Assembly (NCBI GenBank): GCA_964649195.1
Contig: CAZYPK010000032.1
Location: 1 to 39,360 of the forward strand
Reading direction: 5' to 3'
Origin: JTS-RE9 sp964649195
Lineage (GTDB): Bacteria > Planctomycetota > Phycisphaerae > Phycisphaerales > Phycisphaeraceae
Length of the DNA: 39,360 bases
The first letter of the stretch is position 1. The number at the start of each line of letters is the position of its first letter. The notes under the pieces were generated by a model. That model was not told where the DNA came from, did not search any database, and worked only from the letters and a program-made list of their open reading frames with translations. A program made the position numbers and the translations under genes. This document shows, in pieces, positions 7,228-15,418 of the stretch.

Positions 7228-8583
7228 TCAGGCGTCGATCGCCTTGAGTCTGCCGGTGGAGTCGCCGAAGCTGTCGGCCTTGACGCCCATGCGGTCGAAG
7301 AGGGAGAGGAAGAGGTTGCACATGGGTTCCTCGTTGACCTTGATGTGCTGGCCGTGGGTTTTGAGGGTGGCCTTGCCGCCGGCGAGGAGGACGGGCAGGT
7401 CGCGGTGGTCGTGGCGGTCGCCGTCGCGGATGGCGCAGCCATAGACGATCATGGAATTGTCGAGCAGGCTGGTGCCGTCGGCCTCCTTGGTGGCCTTCAT
7501 CTTGTCGAGGATGTAGGCGAACTGGCTCATGTGGAACTGGTTGATCTTGGCGATCTCGGCCATCTTGGTCGGGCTCTTGCCGTGGTGGGAGAGCGAGTGG
7601 TGGCCTTCGCGGACGCCGATTTCGTTGTAGCTGCGGTTGGAGCCTTCGTTGGCGAGCATGAAGCTGGCGATGCGGGTGGAATCGGTCTGGAAGGCGAGGA
7701 TGAGCAGGTCGCCCATGAGACGAACATGGTCGGCGAAAGCCTTGGGGATGCCGGCGGGCATGGGGAAATCGATCTGCTTGTCGCGCGGGTCATCGGCCTT
7801 GGCCATGTTCAGGCGGCGCTCGATCTCGCGCACGGCATCGAGGTACTCGGCCATCTTGCGCTGATCCTTCACGCCCAGTTGGGCATTGAGCGCCTTGGCA
7901 TCCTCCTGCACGAAGTCGAGGATGGACTTGCTGTATTGGTCGCGTTTGGCTTTGGCGGCGGCGGCTTCGCGGGCGGAGGTGTCGCCGAAGAGACGCTCGA
8001 AGAGGAGCTTGGGGTTGATCTCCTTGGCCACGGGGGTGGTGGGCGAGCGCCAACTGATGGTGTTGGAGTAGGCGCAGGAGTAGCCGGAGTCGCAGTTGCC
8101 GGCGAGGCGGCCCGGTTCGCAGCCGATTTCGAGGGAGGAGAAGCGGGTGTTGGAGCCGACCTGATGGGCGGCGAACTGGTCGGCGGACATGCCGACGAAG
8201 ATGTTGGCGCCGCTGGTTTTTCGGGCCTGCTGGCCGGTGAGGAAGGTGGCGGCGGAGCGGGCGTGGTCGCCGGCGCCATCGCCGTTGGCTCTGGCCTTGT
8301 CGTGCTTGAGGCCGGAGATGATGGTGAACCGGTCGCGCAGGTTCTTGAGCGGTTCGAGGGTGGTGGGGAGCTGGTAATCGCGGCCGGTTTCCTTGGGGAA
8401 CCACTGGCCCGGCTCGACGCCGTTGGGCACGAAGAAGTAGGCCATGCGGACAGGGGCGGCGGCCGAGGAAGGCGTGGCGGCCAGGGCGGTGGAGGGAATC
8501 ATCGCGTCCAGCGCGGGCAGCGCGAGGGTCGTGCCCAAGCCTCGAAGCACGGTACGGCGGGAAAGAAGAAATCGACGGCTCAT
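7228..8583 (-). CDS. DUF1552 domain-containing exported protein
   Basis: A 451-residue protein with a Tat-type signal (SRRTVLRGLGTTLALPALDA). The body matches DUF1552, a planctomycete-enriched family distantly related to sulfatase/alkaline-phosphatase folds: FFVPNGVEPGQWFP near the start, ISGLKHDKA, GDHARSAATFLTG, then GHHSLSHHG and YGCAIRDGDRHDHRDLP in the C-terminal half. The conserved His/Asp clusters suggest a metal site, but no activity is established. DUF1552 genes are typically next to DUF1592/DUF1588 cytochrome-like genes; here that partner is at 10261-12684 on the same strand, with two Uma2 genes in between. Confidence 0.9.
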   Translation of the reverse strand: MSRRFLLSRRTVLRGLGTTLALPALDAMIPSTALAATPSSAAAPVRMAYFFVPNGVEPGQWFPKETGRDYQLPTTLEPLKNLRDRFTIISGLKHDKARANGDGAGDHARSAATFLTGQQARKTSGANIFVGMSADQFAAHQVGSNTRFSSLEIGCEPGRLAGNCDSGYSCAYSNTISWRSPTTPVAKEINPKLLFERLFGDTSAREAAAAKAKRDQYSKSILDFVQEDAKALNAQLGVKDQRKMAEYLDAVREIERRLNMAKADDPRDKQIDFPMPAGIPKAFADHVRLMGDLLILAFQTDSTRIASFMLANEGSNRSYNEIGVREGHHSLSHHGKSPTKMAEIAKINQFHMSQFAYILDKMKATKEADGTSLLDNSMIVYGCAIRDGDRHDHRDLPVLLAGGKATLKTHGQHIKVNEEPMCNLFLSLFDRMGVKADSFGDSTGRLKAIDA

Positions 8584-8652
8584 GATTCACCTCGTCAGCA
8601 AGAGAAACATCGCAAAAGGCACAACGCCCGCAAAACACGCATGGTCCAATTC

Positions 8653-8680
8653 ATTATAGAAGACTTCGGCTGATAACCAA
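8653..8680 (-). promoter_or_regulatory. Putative DUF1552 promoter
   Basis: On the minus strand TATAAT (complement of 8653-8658) is preceded, after 16 bases, by TTGGTT (complement of 8675-8680). It lies about 70 bases upstream of the DUF1552 start. It implies the gene can be transcribed apart from the Uma2 pair upstream. Confidence 0.45.
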
Positions 8681-8707
8681 GCGTTCTGGAGAAAAACGTG
8701 GTCGAGG

Positions 8708-8796
8708 GGCGCGGGTGCGGGAGCCGGGGGAGCCGGGGGAGCCTCAGCCTCAGCTCCTCCAACTCTTTCGGCTCCTTCGGCTCTTCCGGCTCCCAT
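8708..8796. repeat. Nonamer-rich palindromic tract (GGAGCCG type)
   Basis: GGGGGAGCC repeated on the left and TTCGGCTCC/TTCCGGCTC repeated on the right form inverted arms around a CTCAGCCTCAGCTCC centre. The same type of unit recurs, in both orientations, inside the helicase gene at 21875-21910 and 22217-22266. It separates the DUF1552 promoter from the 3' end of the first Uma2 gene. Confidence 0.6.
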
Positions 8797-8821
8797 TGCT
8801 ACGCCGCAAGCGGCTTGGACG
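8795..8821. repeat. Family E direct repeat, left copy
   Basis: This 27-base sequence is identical to 10166-10192 and contains the palindrome GCCGCAAGCGGC. The two copies bracket the tandem Uma2 genes. Related palindromes (AAGCCGCTTGCGGCTT) are at 12795 and 31500. Confidence 0.8.
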
Positions 8822-8826
8822 TAAGG

Positions 8827-9474
8827 TCATTCCCGCCCGCCGGCGCGGAAGGTCGCGGCGACATCGACCTCGAAGCCGGGCAGGAGAACCGATGCCGCCT
8901 GATCGCCGGGGCCATGTTCGCCGGCGACGGCATATTCCGTCGCGCCTTGGGGCAGGGTCAGCACGAGGATTTTCTTTTTTCGCGGATCGACGATCCAGTA
9001 TTCGGGAATGCCCGCCTGGGCGTACTCTTTGCGTTTGGTCTTGAGATCGCGGGCCGGGTCGTTTTTGCTGACGACTTCCATCACCAGGTCCGATTTTTCC
9101 CACACCTCGTTGCCGGCCCGCCTGGCATGTTGAGCAAGCATGAACAATACATCCGGTTCCCTCATGCGCTGTTCGGCAAGGCGCACGGGCATCCCCGCAA
9201 ACAGGACTTCACCCAGTCGCCGGGGACGGACAAAATCCCTCAAAACTTCCATCAGGTACCAGATGATCAGTTGATGTTCCTTGGACGGCATGGGCAATAC
9301 CTCAATCCGGCCATCAGCCAGTTCGATCAGGCGATTGGTGCGCATCGCCAGTTCCAGATATTCCTCCTCCGTCCAGTCGCCCTGATCGGGGAACAGCGTG
9401 GCCACGTCCCATGCGGGGTCGCGGCGGCGAAGCGGCGTTTTTTTCCTTTGCGTGGGGGTCATGGGTTTCTTCAT
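8827..9474 (-). CDS. Uma2 family (DUF820) protein, second of tandem pair
   Basis: A 215-residue protein of the Uma2/DUF820 family, which has a PD-(D/E)XK nuclease-like fold and is often numerous in cyanobacteria and planctomycetes. Visible hallmarks are RIEVLPMPSKEHQLI, REPDVLFM, SDLVMEVVSKNDPARDLKTK (the Asp...Glu-Val and Lys positions) and GIPEYWIVDP. Its start codon overlaps the stop of the upstream paralogue as ATGA, so translation is probably coupled. Its last 40 codons are nearly identical in DNA to those of the paralogue although the rest has diverged. No biological role is established for the family. Confidence 0.85.
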   Translation of the reverse strand: MKKPMTPTQRKKTPLRRRDPAWDVATLFPDQGDWTEEEYLELAMRTNRLIELADGRIEVLPMPSKEHQLIIWYLMEVLRDFVRPRRLGEVLFAGMPVRLAEQRMREPDVLFMLAQHARRAGNEVWEKSDLVMEVVSKNDPARDLKTKRKEYAQAGIPEYWIVDPRKKKILVLTLPQGATEYAVAGEHGPGDQAASVLLPGFEVDVAATFRAGGRE

Positions 9475-10106
9475 TGAACATCGCCGGCGCGGAAGGTCGC
9501 GGCGACATCGACCTCGAAGCCGGGCAGGAGAACCGATGCCGCCTTGTCGCCGGGGCCATGCTCGCCTGCGACGGCATATTCCGCCGCGCCTTCGGGCAGG
9601 GTCAACACCGTGACCCGCTCGCGGCGCGGATCGACGATCCAGTATTCGGCGATCCCTGCGGCGGCGTACTCGCCGCGCTTGCGGGAGTAGTCGCGGTCGG
9701 GATCGTCATCGCTGACGACCTCGATCGCCAGGTCCGCGCCATCGAGCAGCGACCTGCTGATTTGCGATCGTTTCGCGGCACTGATGAAGACCACATCCGG
9801 CTCGCGGATCAGCCCGGCCCGCAGCCGCACCCGCGTGCCGCTGACGAACACCATGCCGAGCCTGCCCGCCGCGACAAAAGCGTCCAGCGCCTTGAAGGGC
9901 CATTGCAGGATCAACTGGTGTTGCACGGTCGGCATGGGCGCCACCTCGATCCGGCCGCCCGACAACTCGACGCGGCCTTCGGTGAGTGAATCGAGCCGAA
10001 AGAAATCGTGTTCGGTCCAGCATCCCTGCTCGGGAAACAGCCGCGCAATCTCCCACGCGGGCTGGGAAGCGGGGATCGTCGAGAGGTTGTCGCGGGATTG
10101 GATCAT
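9471..10106 (-). CDS. Uma2 family (DUF820) protein, first of tandem pair
   Basis: A 211-residue paralogue of the next gene, with the same landmarks: RIEVAPMPTVQHQLIL, REPDVVFI, ADLAIEVVSDDDPDRDYSRK and GIAEYWIVDP. The catalytic-type Asp, Glu and Lys positions are kept. It ends in ATGA overlap with its paralogue. The pair lies between the DUF1592 and DUF1552 genes that usually neighbour each other, bracketed by 27-base direct repeats, which suggests that the pair was inserted there. Confidence 0.85.
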   Translation of the reverse strand: MIQSRDNLSTIPASQPAWEIARLFPEQGCWTEHDFFRLDSLTEGRVELSGGRIEVAPMPTVQHQLILQWPFKALDAFVAAGRLGMVFVSGTRVRLRAGLIREPDVVFISAAKRSQISRSLLDGADLAIEVVSDDDPDRDYSRKRGEYAAAGIAEYWIVDPRRERVTVLTLPEGAAEYAVAGEHGPGDKAASVLLPGFEVDVAATFRAGDVQ

Positions 10107-10165
10107 GATTGCGGATCGATCACGGGGTCGGGTCGAGGTCCTTCAGAATAATCGATGAACCGGGG

Positions 10166-10192
10166 ATTGCTACGCCGCAAGCGGCTTGGACG
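10166..10192. repeat. Family E direct repeat, right copy
   Basis: Identical over 27 bases to 8795-8821, and the following bases (GGTTATTC against GGTCATTC) are also similar. It lies between the first Uma2 gene and the DUF1592 gene. Confidence 0.8.
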
Positions 10193-10213
10193 CGGGGTTA
10201 TTCAGGAGTTCCC

Positions 10214-10234
10214 TCTGACTTCTGACTTCTGACC
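10214..10234. repeat. Heptamer tandem array (TCTGACT)x3
   Basis: TCTGACT, TCTGACT, TCTGACC in direct succession, in the short gap between the Uma2 cassette and the DUF1592 gene end. Confidence 0.7.
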
Positions 10235-10260
10235 TCTTCAACGGGCTGCAAAGCGGCCGT

Positions 10261-12684
10261 TCACGGCTCATCCGCCTGCTTGCCGCGGCGCTTGGTGAAC
10301 GGGTCGCTGCCGGCGATGGCCAGCACCATGGCGCTGAAGCGGTAGTCGTTTGTCTGCATCGCCTTCACGATGTCATCGACGGCGCACTTGTCGTAATACT
10401 CCAGCCCGCGGCCCAGGGCGAAGGTGAGCAGCTTTTCCGCGAGGGTGCGGCTGAACTCGTTCTTTCGCTGGAGCAGGATCGCCTTGAGCTGGGCCGGGGT
10501 CTGGAAGGATTCGCCGCCGGGCAGGGTGCCTGACGCATCGATGGGGTGTTTGCCTTCGCTGGTGCGCCAGCGGCCGATGCCGTCGTAGTTTTCCATGCCG
10601 AAGCCGATGGGGTCCATGCGTTCGTGGCACGAGGCGCAGGTCGGGTTGGTCAGGTGCAGCTTGAGCCGGTCGCGCATGGAAAGCGATTCGCCGGCGGCGG
10701 CGCCTTCGCCGGTGCCGGGCAGTTCGGGGACATCCGGCGGCGCGGGCGGGGGCGGGGCGCCCAGGATTTCCTCCAGCACATACTTGCCGCGCAGCACCGG
10801 GCTGGTGCGCGTGGGGTTGGAGGTGATGGTCAGAATCGAAGCGTGGGTGAGGATGCCCGATCGCTGCGTGCCGTCGAGGTCGATGCGCCTGAAGGTGTCG
10901 CCGGTGATGTTGGGGATGTTGTAGTGCCGGGCCAGGCGGCCGTTGACGAAAGTGAACCGGCCATCGATGAAGTCGAGAACGGAGCGGTCCTCCCTGATGA
11001 TCGTTTCGACGAAAAGCTCGGTCTCGCGGAGCATCGCCTGCCGCAGCGGCTGATCAAATTCGGGAAACTGCCTGCGGTCGGGCGTGATGCGTTCGAGGCT
11101 GCGAAGCTGGAGCCACTGGGCGGCAAAGCCCTGCACCAGAGCGGAGGCGCGGGGGTCCTTGAGCATCGACTGAATCTGCCTCTCCATCACGCCCGGCTGC
11201 CGCAGCAGACCCTTGTCCGCCAGCGTGGAAAGCTCTTCATCGGGCGTGCTGCTCCAGATGAAGTAACTGAGCCTGGCGGCCAGCTCGTGATCGTTGAGGG
11301 TGCGGATCGCCTTGGGGTTGGTGGGGTCGGGATCGAGTTCGATGCGGAAAAGAAAGCTGGGCGAAACGAGCATGGCCTGGAGCGCCAGTTCGATGCCCTG
11401 CACGAAGCTACCGCCATCGGCCTTGACCTGCTCGACGAAGCGGACAAGCCGGTTGACCTCATCATCGGTGACCGGCCTGCGATAAGCTTGCCTGGCCTTG
11501 CGGGCGAGGACTTCGACGGCGGCGTCGCGCCAGTCGCTGTTGTCGGGCTTGGGCAGGCGGGTGAAAATCTGCGACATCGAGACGACTTCAGGCTTGTCGA
11601 GGATCGGGCCGACGACTTCGATGTTGGTGATATAGACGTTGCGGTCGCGCCGCTTGGGGTCGGGGTGTTTTTCATCCTTGAAGTTGTTGAGGAATCGCAA
11701 GGCCAAGGCGTGCTTGCCGCGTTTGAGGTTGAGCGTGTGGGTGTTGAGCTGCCCGCTGCCGCCGGTGGCCTTGATTTCGAAGACCTGAAGTTGTTGGTCA
11801 TCGATGACCAGTCCGAGCTTGACGAATTCGTTTCCCGCCTGCGATGCGTAGGCGAAAACGCGCAGCTCGTACTTGCCGTCGCGGGGCAGGTCGATGTCGG
11901 TGGTGACATCGCCGTTGACGTGGATGACCTTGGTGCGTCCCTGGTTTTCCCCGCCGCGCAGGTTGCTGGCGGTGATGTGACGGGCTTCGACGGTTCTTCG
12001 GCCCGGATCGTTGGCGATGGCGGCGGTGGCGACCTGCTGGGCGGCGCGCAGATACTTCTCCAGCAGCACCGGGGGCATGCTCAGCACATCGCCGATGTTG
12101 TCAAACCCGTAGCCCACATCATCGGTGGGAAAATCATCGGCAGGGGTGAAGTTCACCCCCAGGAGGTCGCGCACCGTGTTGTTGTATTCCAGCCGGTTGA
12201 GCCTGCGAATGGTGACGCGGCCGGGATCGCGGTTCTCGCAGTCGATTTCGTTGAGGGTCTTGTCGATCCACCTGACCATGAACTCCCGCTCCTCGATGGT
12301 CGGCATCGGCCCTTTGCCCGAAGGCATCTCGCTGGTGTGGATCATGTGGGAGGCGGTCAGCCATGTCTTGCGGCCACGCAAAAAGGAGAGCTTGTCGGTG
12401 TATTGGTGAAGCGTCAGATCCGCCCGCTGCCTCTGCGGACCGTGACAATCGATGCAGTATTTGTTGAGGAAGGGAAGCACCTTCGTGTTGAGCAGATCGA
12501 CATTCGCCTCCGCGCCGACCGGCGTCACGCCCCCCGGATGATTCCGCTGGTTCCGGGCTTCGAGAATCGCCGGATGCACCGGCTCAACCTTGTCGCCCCT
12601 GCCTCCCAACGAGGCCAGCACGAGCAGCACCACCGCGATGTTCACCACGGTGACGATCAGCATGATCAACAGGCGTTTGGGCAT
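10261..12684 (-). CDS. DUF1592/DUF1588 planctomycete cytochrome-like protein
   Basis: An 807-residue membrane-anchored or exported protein. After an N-terminal helix (about residues 4-30) comes a c-type haem motif CIDCHG (PSCyt1-like, near residue 80), then the standard module order: DUF1587 (RRLNRLEYNNTVRDLLGV), a carbohydrate-binding-like beta domain (about residues 230-370), DUF1595, DUF1592 (YFIWSSTPDEELSTLADKG), DUF1588 with a second CxxCH (CASCHERMDPIGFGMENYDG) and DUF1585 (LLTFALGRGLEYYDKCAVDD). I chose 12684 because GGAG lies 9 bases upstream and the helix starts at once; 12696 and 12717 are other in-frame ATGs. The family is thought to act with DUF1552 proteins in extracytoplasmic polymer breakdown, but no reaction is established. 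Confidence 0.9.
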   Translation of the reverse strand: MPKRLLIMLIVTVVNIAVVLLVLASLGGRGDKVEPVHPAILEARNQRNHPGGVTPVGAEANVDLLNTKVLPFLNKYCIDCHGPQRQRADLTLHQYTDKLSFLRGRKTWLTASHMIHTSEMPSGKGPMPTIEEREFMVRWIDKTLNEIDCENRDPGRVTIRRLNRLEYNNTVRDLLGVNFTPADDFPTDDVGYGFDNIGDVLSMPPVLLEKYLRAAQQVATAAIANDPGRRTVEARHITASNLRGGENQGRTKVIHVNGDVTTDIDLPRDGKYELRVFAYASQAGNEFVKLGLVIDDQQLQVFEIKATGGSGQLNTHTLNLKRGKHALALRFLNNFKDEKHPDPKRRDRNVYITNIEVVGPILDKPEVVSMSQIFTRLPKPDNSDWRDAAVEVLARKARQAYRRPVTDDEVNRLVRFVEQVKADGGSFVQGIELALQAMLVSPSFLFRIELDPDPTNPKAIRTLNDHELAARLSYFIWSSTPDEELSTLADKGLLRQPGVMERQIQSMLKDPRASALVQGFAAQWLQLRSLERITPDRRQFPEFDQPLRQAMLRETELFVETIIREDRSVLDFIDGRFTFVNGRLARHYNIPNITGDTFRRIDLDGTQRSGILTHASILTITSNPTRTSPVLRGKYVLEEILGAPPPPAPPDVPELPGTGEGAAAGESLSMRDRLKLHLTNPTCASCHERMDPIGFGMENYDGIGRWRTSEGKHPIDASGTLPGGESFQTPAQLKAILLQRKNEFSRTLAEKLLTFALGRGLEYYDKCAVDDIVKAMQTNDYRFSAMVLAIAGSDPFTKRRGKQADEP

Positions 12685-12737
12685 CAAACCATGCTCCATC
12701 AGGACAGCGAAAAACAATCGGCGCCAAGGCGCCCTTT

Positions 12738-12743
12738 ATTATA
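12738..12743 (-). promoter_or_regulatory. Putative -10 box of the DUF1592 gene
   Basis: TATAAT on the minus strand, about 55 bases upstream of the start, followed downstream by the palindrome GGCGCCAAGGCGCC (12720-12733). No good -35 box is seen at the right distance. The flanking TTCTATAAT is shared with the DUF1552 promoter. Confidence 0.35.
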
Positions 12744-12794
12744 GAAACGACCCGGCAACAGATTCCATTGGGATTCCCGAATAACCTCACCCCC

Positions 12795-12855
12795 AAGCCG
12801 CTTGCGGCTTCGCGACCCCCCGGATTCCCCCGGATTCCCCCGGATTCCCCCGGTT
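12795..12855. repeat. Family E palindrome plus decamer tandem repeat
   Basis: AAGCCGCTTGCGGCTT (12795-12810) is a perfect palindrome of family E. It is followed by CGGATTCCCC three times (12821-12850) with a partial unit on each side. This is the only decamer array seen in the window. Confidence 0.75.
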
Positions 12856-12907
12856 CACGGTACATCGGAAGTTATTCAGAAGTCCCCATCGCCAACAATA
12901 CATCCGC

Positions 12908-13225
12908 TTAAGGCAGTTCCAATCCCTTGCCCGACTGTGCCGCCCGCACGTAAACGCCCCGGCTGTCCACAAGGTAGGCATAGCCGTCCTTGCCCTTGAC
13001 CAGCGCCGACCCGCCGTTGGGAATGCTCACGCCAAAGGGCCGGCCGGATGTCTCCACCACCGCCGTCGCAGCCCCCCCGGGGGCGGAGGCGGGGGAGGGG
13101 GCGGCGGCAGTGACGGCAGATTGGGCATGAAGCGCGGGCGTCCGCGAAGCCCCGAAAAAGAACCCCGCACCGGCAATGCAGGCGCCGGCCATGAAACAAC
13201 CGAACTTGGATGGGGTGATGTTCAT
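12908..13225 (-). CDS. Small exported protein of unknown function
   Basis: A 105-residue protein. The start at 13225 is set by AAGGAG about 10 bases upstream and gives a signal peptide (FMAGACIAGAGFFFGAS..) followed by an Ala/Pro-rich linker (about residues 28-50) and a compact C-terminal part (GVSIPNGGSALVKGKDGYAY, then LVDSRGVYVRAAQSG) that resembles a small beta-hairpin repeat. I do not recognise a family. Cys9 or Cys14 could suggest a lipoprotein, but the fit to a lipobox is poor. It stands alone between the DUF1592 gene and a family B element. Confidence 0.6.
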   Translation of the reverse strand: MNITPSKFGCFMAGACIAGAGFFFGASRTPALHAQSAVTAAAPSPASAPGGAATAVVETSGRPFGVSIPNGGSALVKGKDGYAYLVDSRGVYVRAAQSGKGLELP

Positions 13226-13317
13226 CACAGCAATGCTCCTTGAGGTGATCCGATGATTCGTGAAGTACGAAACCATCGCCCCGATTGTATCGGCCAGCAC
13301 CCTCGAAATCTGAGTTC

Positions 13318-13509
13318 GATAAGAGCCGCGACTCAACGAGTCGCGGACGTGAACAACCTGAAGGAGCGGAAATCGCGCGAAAGTCGGAGGTCTCGAAAAC
13401 CGTGGGACACAGGACAGTGGACATAAGACAGAGGTCGTCCATCAACCGCGCCGCATCGCGCCCTTTCAGGCTGTTCACGTCCGCGACTCGTTGAGTCGCG
13501 GCTTTTATC
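13318..13509. repeat. Repeat family B, full copy 1
   Basis: A 192-base element with inverted ends of about 45 bases (GATAAGAGCCGCGACTCAAC at the left, mirrored at the right). Each end itself contains a hairpin, CCGCGACTC/GAGTCGCGG with loop AAC or GTT. The interior has a conserved CGAAAACCGTGGGACACAGG stretch, also found in copy 3. No transposase frame is inside, so it looks like a MITE or large intergenic palindrome. It lies just upstream of xseA. Confidence 0.85.
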
Positions 13510-13545
13510 CCGAACTCAGGTTCGAACATTCCTTACAATCCACCC

Positions 13546-14991
13546 GTGGCCCGCCTTCCCTTCAACCCGGACATGTTCAGCGACCCGCCGCCGCTGCCGC
13601 CCCAACGCGAAAGGCCGGCGCGGGCCGGCCGTGATGATCAGCCGATGACCGTCACGCAGCTTGCCGGCCTGGTGAAGGCGACGCTCGCGCAGGGCCTGCC
13701 CGCGAAGTTGCGCATCGTCGGCGAAATCAGCAATCTCTCCAATCGCACGCACTGGTTCTTCAACCTCAAGGATGCCTCCGCCTCCATGCGCTGCGTCTGC
13801 TTCGCATCGGCGGCACGCAAGGTCGCCTTCCCGGTCAAGGACGGCATGGAGGTGATCGCCACCGGCCGCATCGACTTTTACGACGCCCAGGGCAACGTGC
13901 AGTTCTACGTGGACAGGCTCGAACCGGTGGGCATCGGCGAGCTTGAACTCAAGTTCCGCGCCTTGTGCGAAGAACTGCGGCAGCTTGGGTATTTCAACAT
14001 CGACCGCAGGAAGCCGCTGCCGGTCATGCCCCAGGGCGTCGCGGTGGTCACCTCCAGAACCGGCGCGGCGCTTCAGGATGTGATCAACACCGCCCACAAG
14101 CGATGGCCCGGTTGCCGGCTGATGCTCTTCGATGTGCGCGTGCAGGGCGCGGCGGCAGCCCCGGAAATCGCCCGGGCGCTGAACCTGATCTCCACGCACG
14201 GCAACAAACTGAAGATCGATGCGGTGCTGCTGACCCGCGGCGGCGGATCGATGGAGGACCTGTGGGCCTTCAACGAACGCATCGTCGCCGATGCCGTGTA
14301 CCGCTGCGCCCTGCCCATCGTCGCCGCCATCGGACACGAAACGGACACCACCATCGCCGAGCTGGTTGCCGATCTTCGCTGCGCCACACCCACGCAGGCC
14401 GCGATGACGCTCGTGCCCGATCAGCGGGCCTTGGATCATCAGGTGACGCAGCTTTCGCATCGACTCCGCCTGATCGCCCATCGCCAGATGCAGCACGCCA
14501 ACCAACAACTGACCGCCCTGGCCCGACATCCGTTCTTCCGCAAGCCGGATCAGATGTACGCCCCCATCAGGCAGCGGCTGGACACGCTCGCCAACCGCCT
14601 GCGCACCGGACTGCCTCGCGTGATCCGTGCCGGACAGGAACAACTGACCGCCCTGACCGCGAAGCTGCTCACCGGCCTGCCCCGACAGGCCGGAGCCAAA
14701 CGCGAAAGGCTCGAATCGCTGGCGCGCCAGCTCGAATCGATCAGCCCGCAGCGAATCCTCGAACGCGGTTACAGCTACACGCTCACCACCACCGGCGGCG
14801 TGCTCAAATCCGCCGCCAACGCCAAGCCCGGCGATCTGCTGACCACCGTGCTCAGCGATGGCCGGGTAAGCAGCCGGGTGCTCGGCGAAACAGGTCCCGT
14901 CGAAAAAGCAACGCCGAGTATCCCCCTTTCACGCAAGCCTTCCCGCACGAAAACACTCAAGAAGAAAGACGATCAACCCGGGTTGTTTTGA
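13546..14991 (+). CDS. xseA: Exodeoxyribonuclease VII large subunit
   Basis: A 481-residue protein matching XseA, the catalytic subunit that degrades single-stranded DNA into oligonucleotides together with XseB. The N-terminal OB-fold is residues about 35-130 (LRIVGEISNLSNRTHWFFNL, then KDASASMRCVCF). The nuclease domain follows with GVAVVTSRTGAALQDV, LLTRGGGSMEDLWAFN and AAIGHETDTTIAELVAD. The C-terminal coiled coil and the closing motif ILERGYSYTLT are present. Length fits the family, with a slightly long, Pro/Arg-rich N-terminus. The start is GTG 13546; ATG 13573 is an alternative. xseB, commonly adjacent, is not found next to it here. Confidence 0.95.
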   Translation: MARLPFNPDMFSDPPPLPPQRERPARAGRDDQPMTVTQLAGLVKATLAQGLPAKLRIVGEISNLSNRTHWFFNLKDASASMRCVCFASAARKVAFPVKDGMEVIATGRIDFYDAQGNVQFYVDRLEPVGIGELELKFRALCEELRQLGYFNIDRRKPLPVMPQGVAVVTSRTGAALQDVINTAHKRWPGCRLMLFDVRVQGAAAAPEIARALNLISTHGNKLKIDAVLLTRGGGSMEDLWAFNERIVADAVYRCALPIVAAIGHETDTTIAELVADLRCATPTQAAMTLVPDQRALDHQVTQLSHRLRLIAHRQMQHANQQLTALARHPFFRKPDQMYAPIRQRLDTLANRLRTGLPRVIRAGQEQLTALTAKLLTGLPRQAGAKRERLESLARQLESISPQRILERGYSYTLTTTGGVLKSAANAKPGDLLTTVLSDGRVSSRVLGETGPVEKATPSIPLSRKPSRTKTLKKKDDQPGLF

Positions 14992-15228
14992 AGCGAGTGG
15001 CGCGTAGGGTGGGTTGAGTCCTTTCAATAAGAAATAAGCAATCACCAATAAATAACAACCATTTGCCTTTCTGTATTTCCCCGCCGTCCGCGTTGTCCCG
15101 CGCATGACGCCCCGATAAACTGTGGCGATACTTCGGCATCCTCCCGCACGGAGCCTTTCCCATGCCGCGACGCTTTTGTGCATCACTCCTTGCCGCCTCT
15201 CTCTTCGCGATGTGTACGGTCATGACCG

Positions 15229-15253
15229 TTCGGCTCATGTACCCGCCGTGGCG
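15229..15253. repeat. 25-base copy of the 3580 hairpin arm
   Basis: Identical over 25 bases to 3580-3604 (begins TTCGGCTCATGTACCCGCCG). Only the left part of that composite hairpin is present; no mirror arm follows. Confidence 0.8.
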
Positions 15254-15268
15254 TGCAGGGTGGCGCAG

Positions 15269-15293
15269 ACGCGCAGCGAGGACGCTGCGGCTG
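15269..15293. repeat. Repeat family C, single copy
   Basis: It matches the units at 7125-7215 over ACGCGCAGCGAGGACGCTGC and the following GGCTG, with the same 7-bp stem. It lies 16 bases after the 25-base repeat. Confidence 0.85.
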
Positions 15294-15418
15294 AAATGGC
15301 GCGGAGTCTTCAGCTTCAGCCACCGGCCGGTTCAATGAAAAGCCGCACCAGGACGGGTGAGACGGAAAAAGCCGCGGCGCAAGGCCGGGGCGGGGATTCC
15401 ACGAAGCATGTCCAAGGC

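Larger units (their letters stand above)
15162..15338 (+). pseudogene. Possible truncated gene start, 58 codons
   Basis: The frame begins MPRRFCASLLAASLFAMCTV, which reads as the signal peptide of an exported protein, but after about 25 residues it runs straight into a copy of the 3580 repeat (15229-15253) and a family C repeat (15269-15293), whose translations are junk, and stops at 15338. I infer that the 5' end of a gene survives and the rest was replaced or deleted. It could equally be a chance frame. Confidence 0.3.
14992..15418. other. Intergenic region with repeats and one short frame
   Basis: Between xseA and the second PEP-CTERM gene. 15000-15110 is unusually AT-rich for this genome (AATAAGAAATAAGCAATCAC and following) and shows no feature. 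A 58-codon frame at 15162-15338, a 25-base copy of the 3580 repeat and a family C copy fill most of the rest. No terminator with a T-tract is evident after xseA. Confidence 0.5.

Noticed and set aside
7213..8673. Long plus-strand frame over the DUF1552 gene
   Set aside because: Gly/Val/Ala-rich shadow of a gene with strong family motifs.
13318..13509. Insertion sequence at family B elements
   Set aside because: No transposase frame inside; elements are under 200 bases, so only a MITE-like label is supported.
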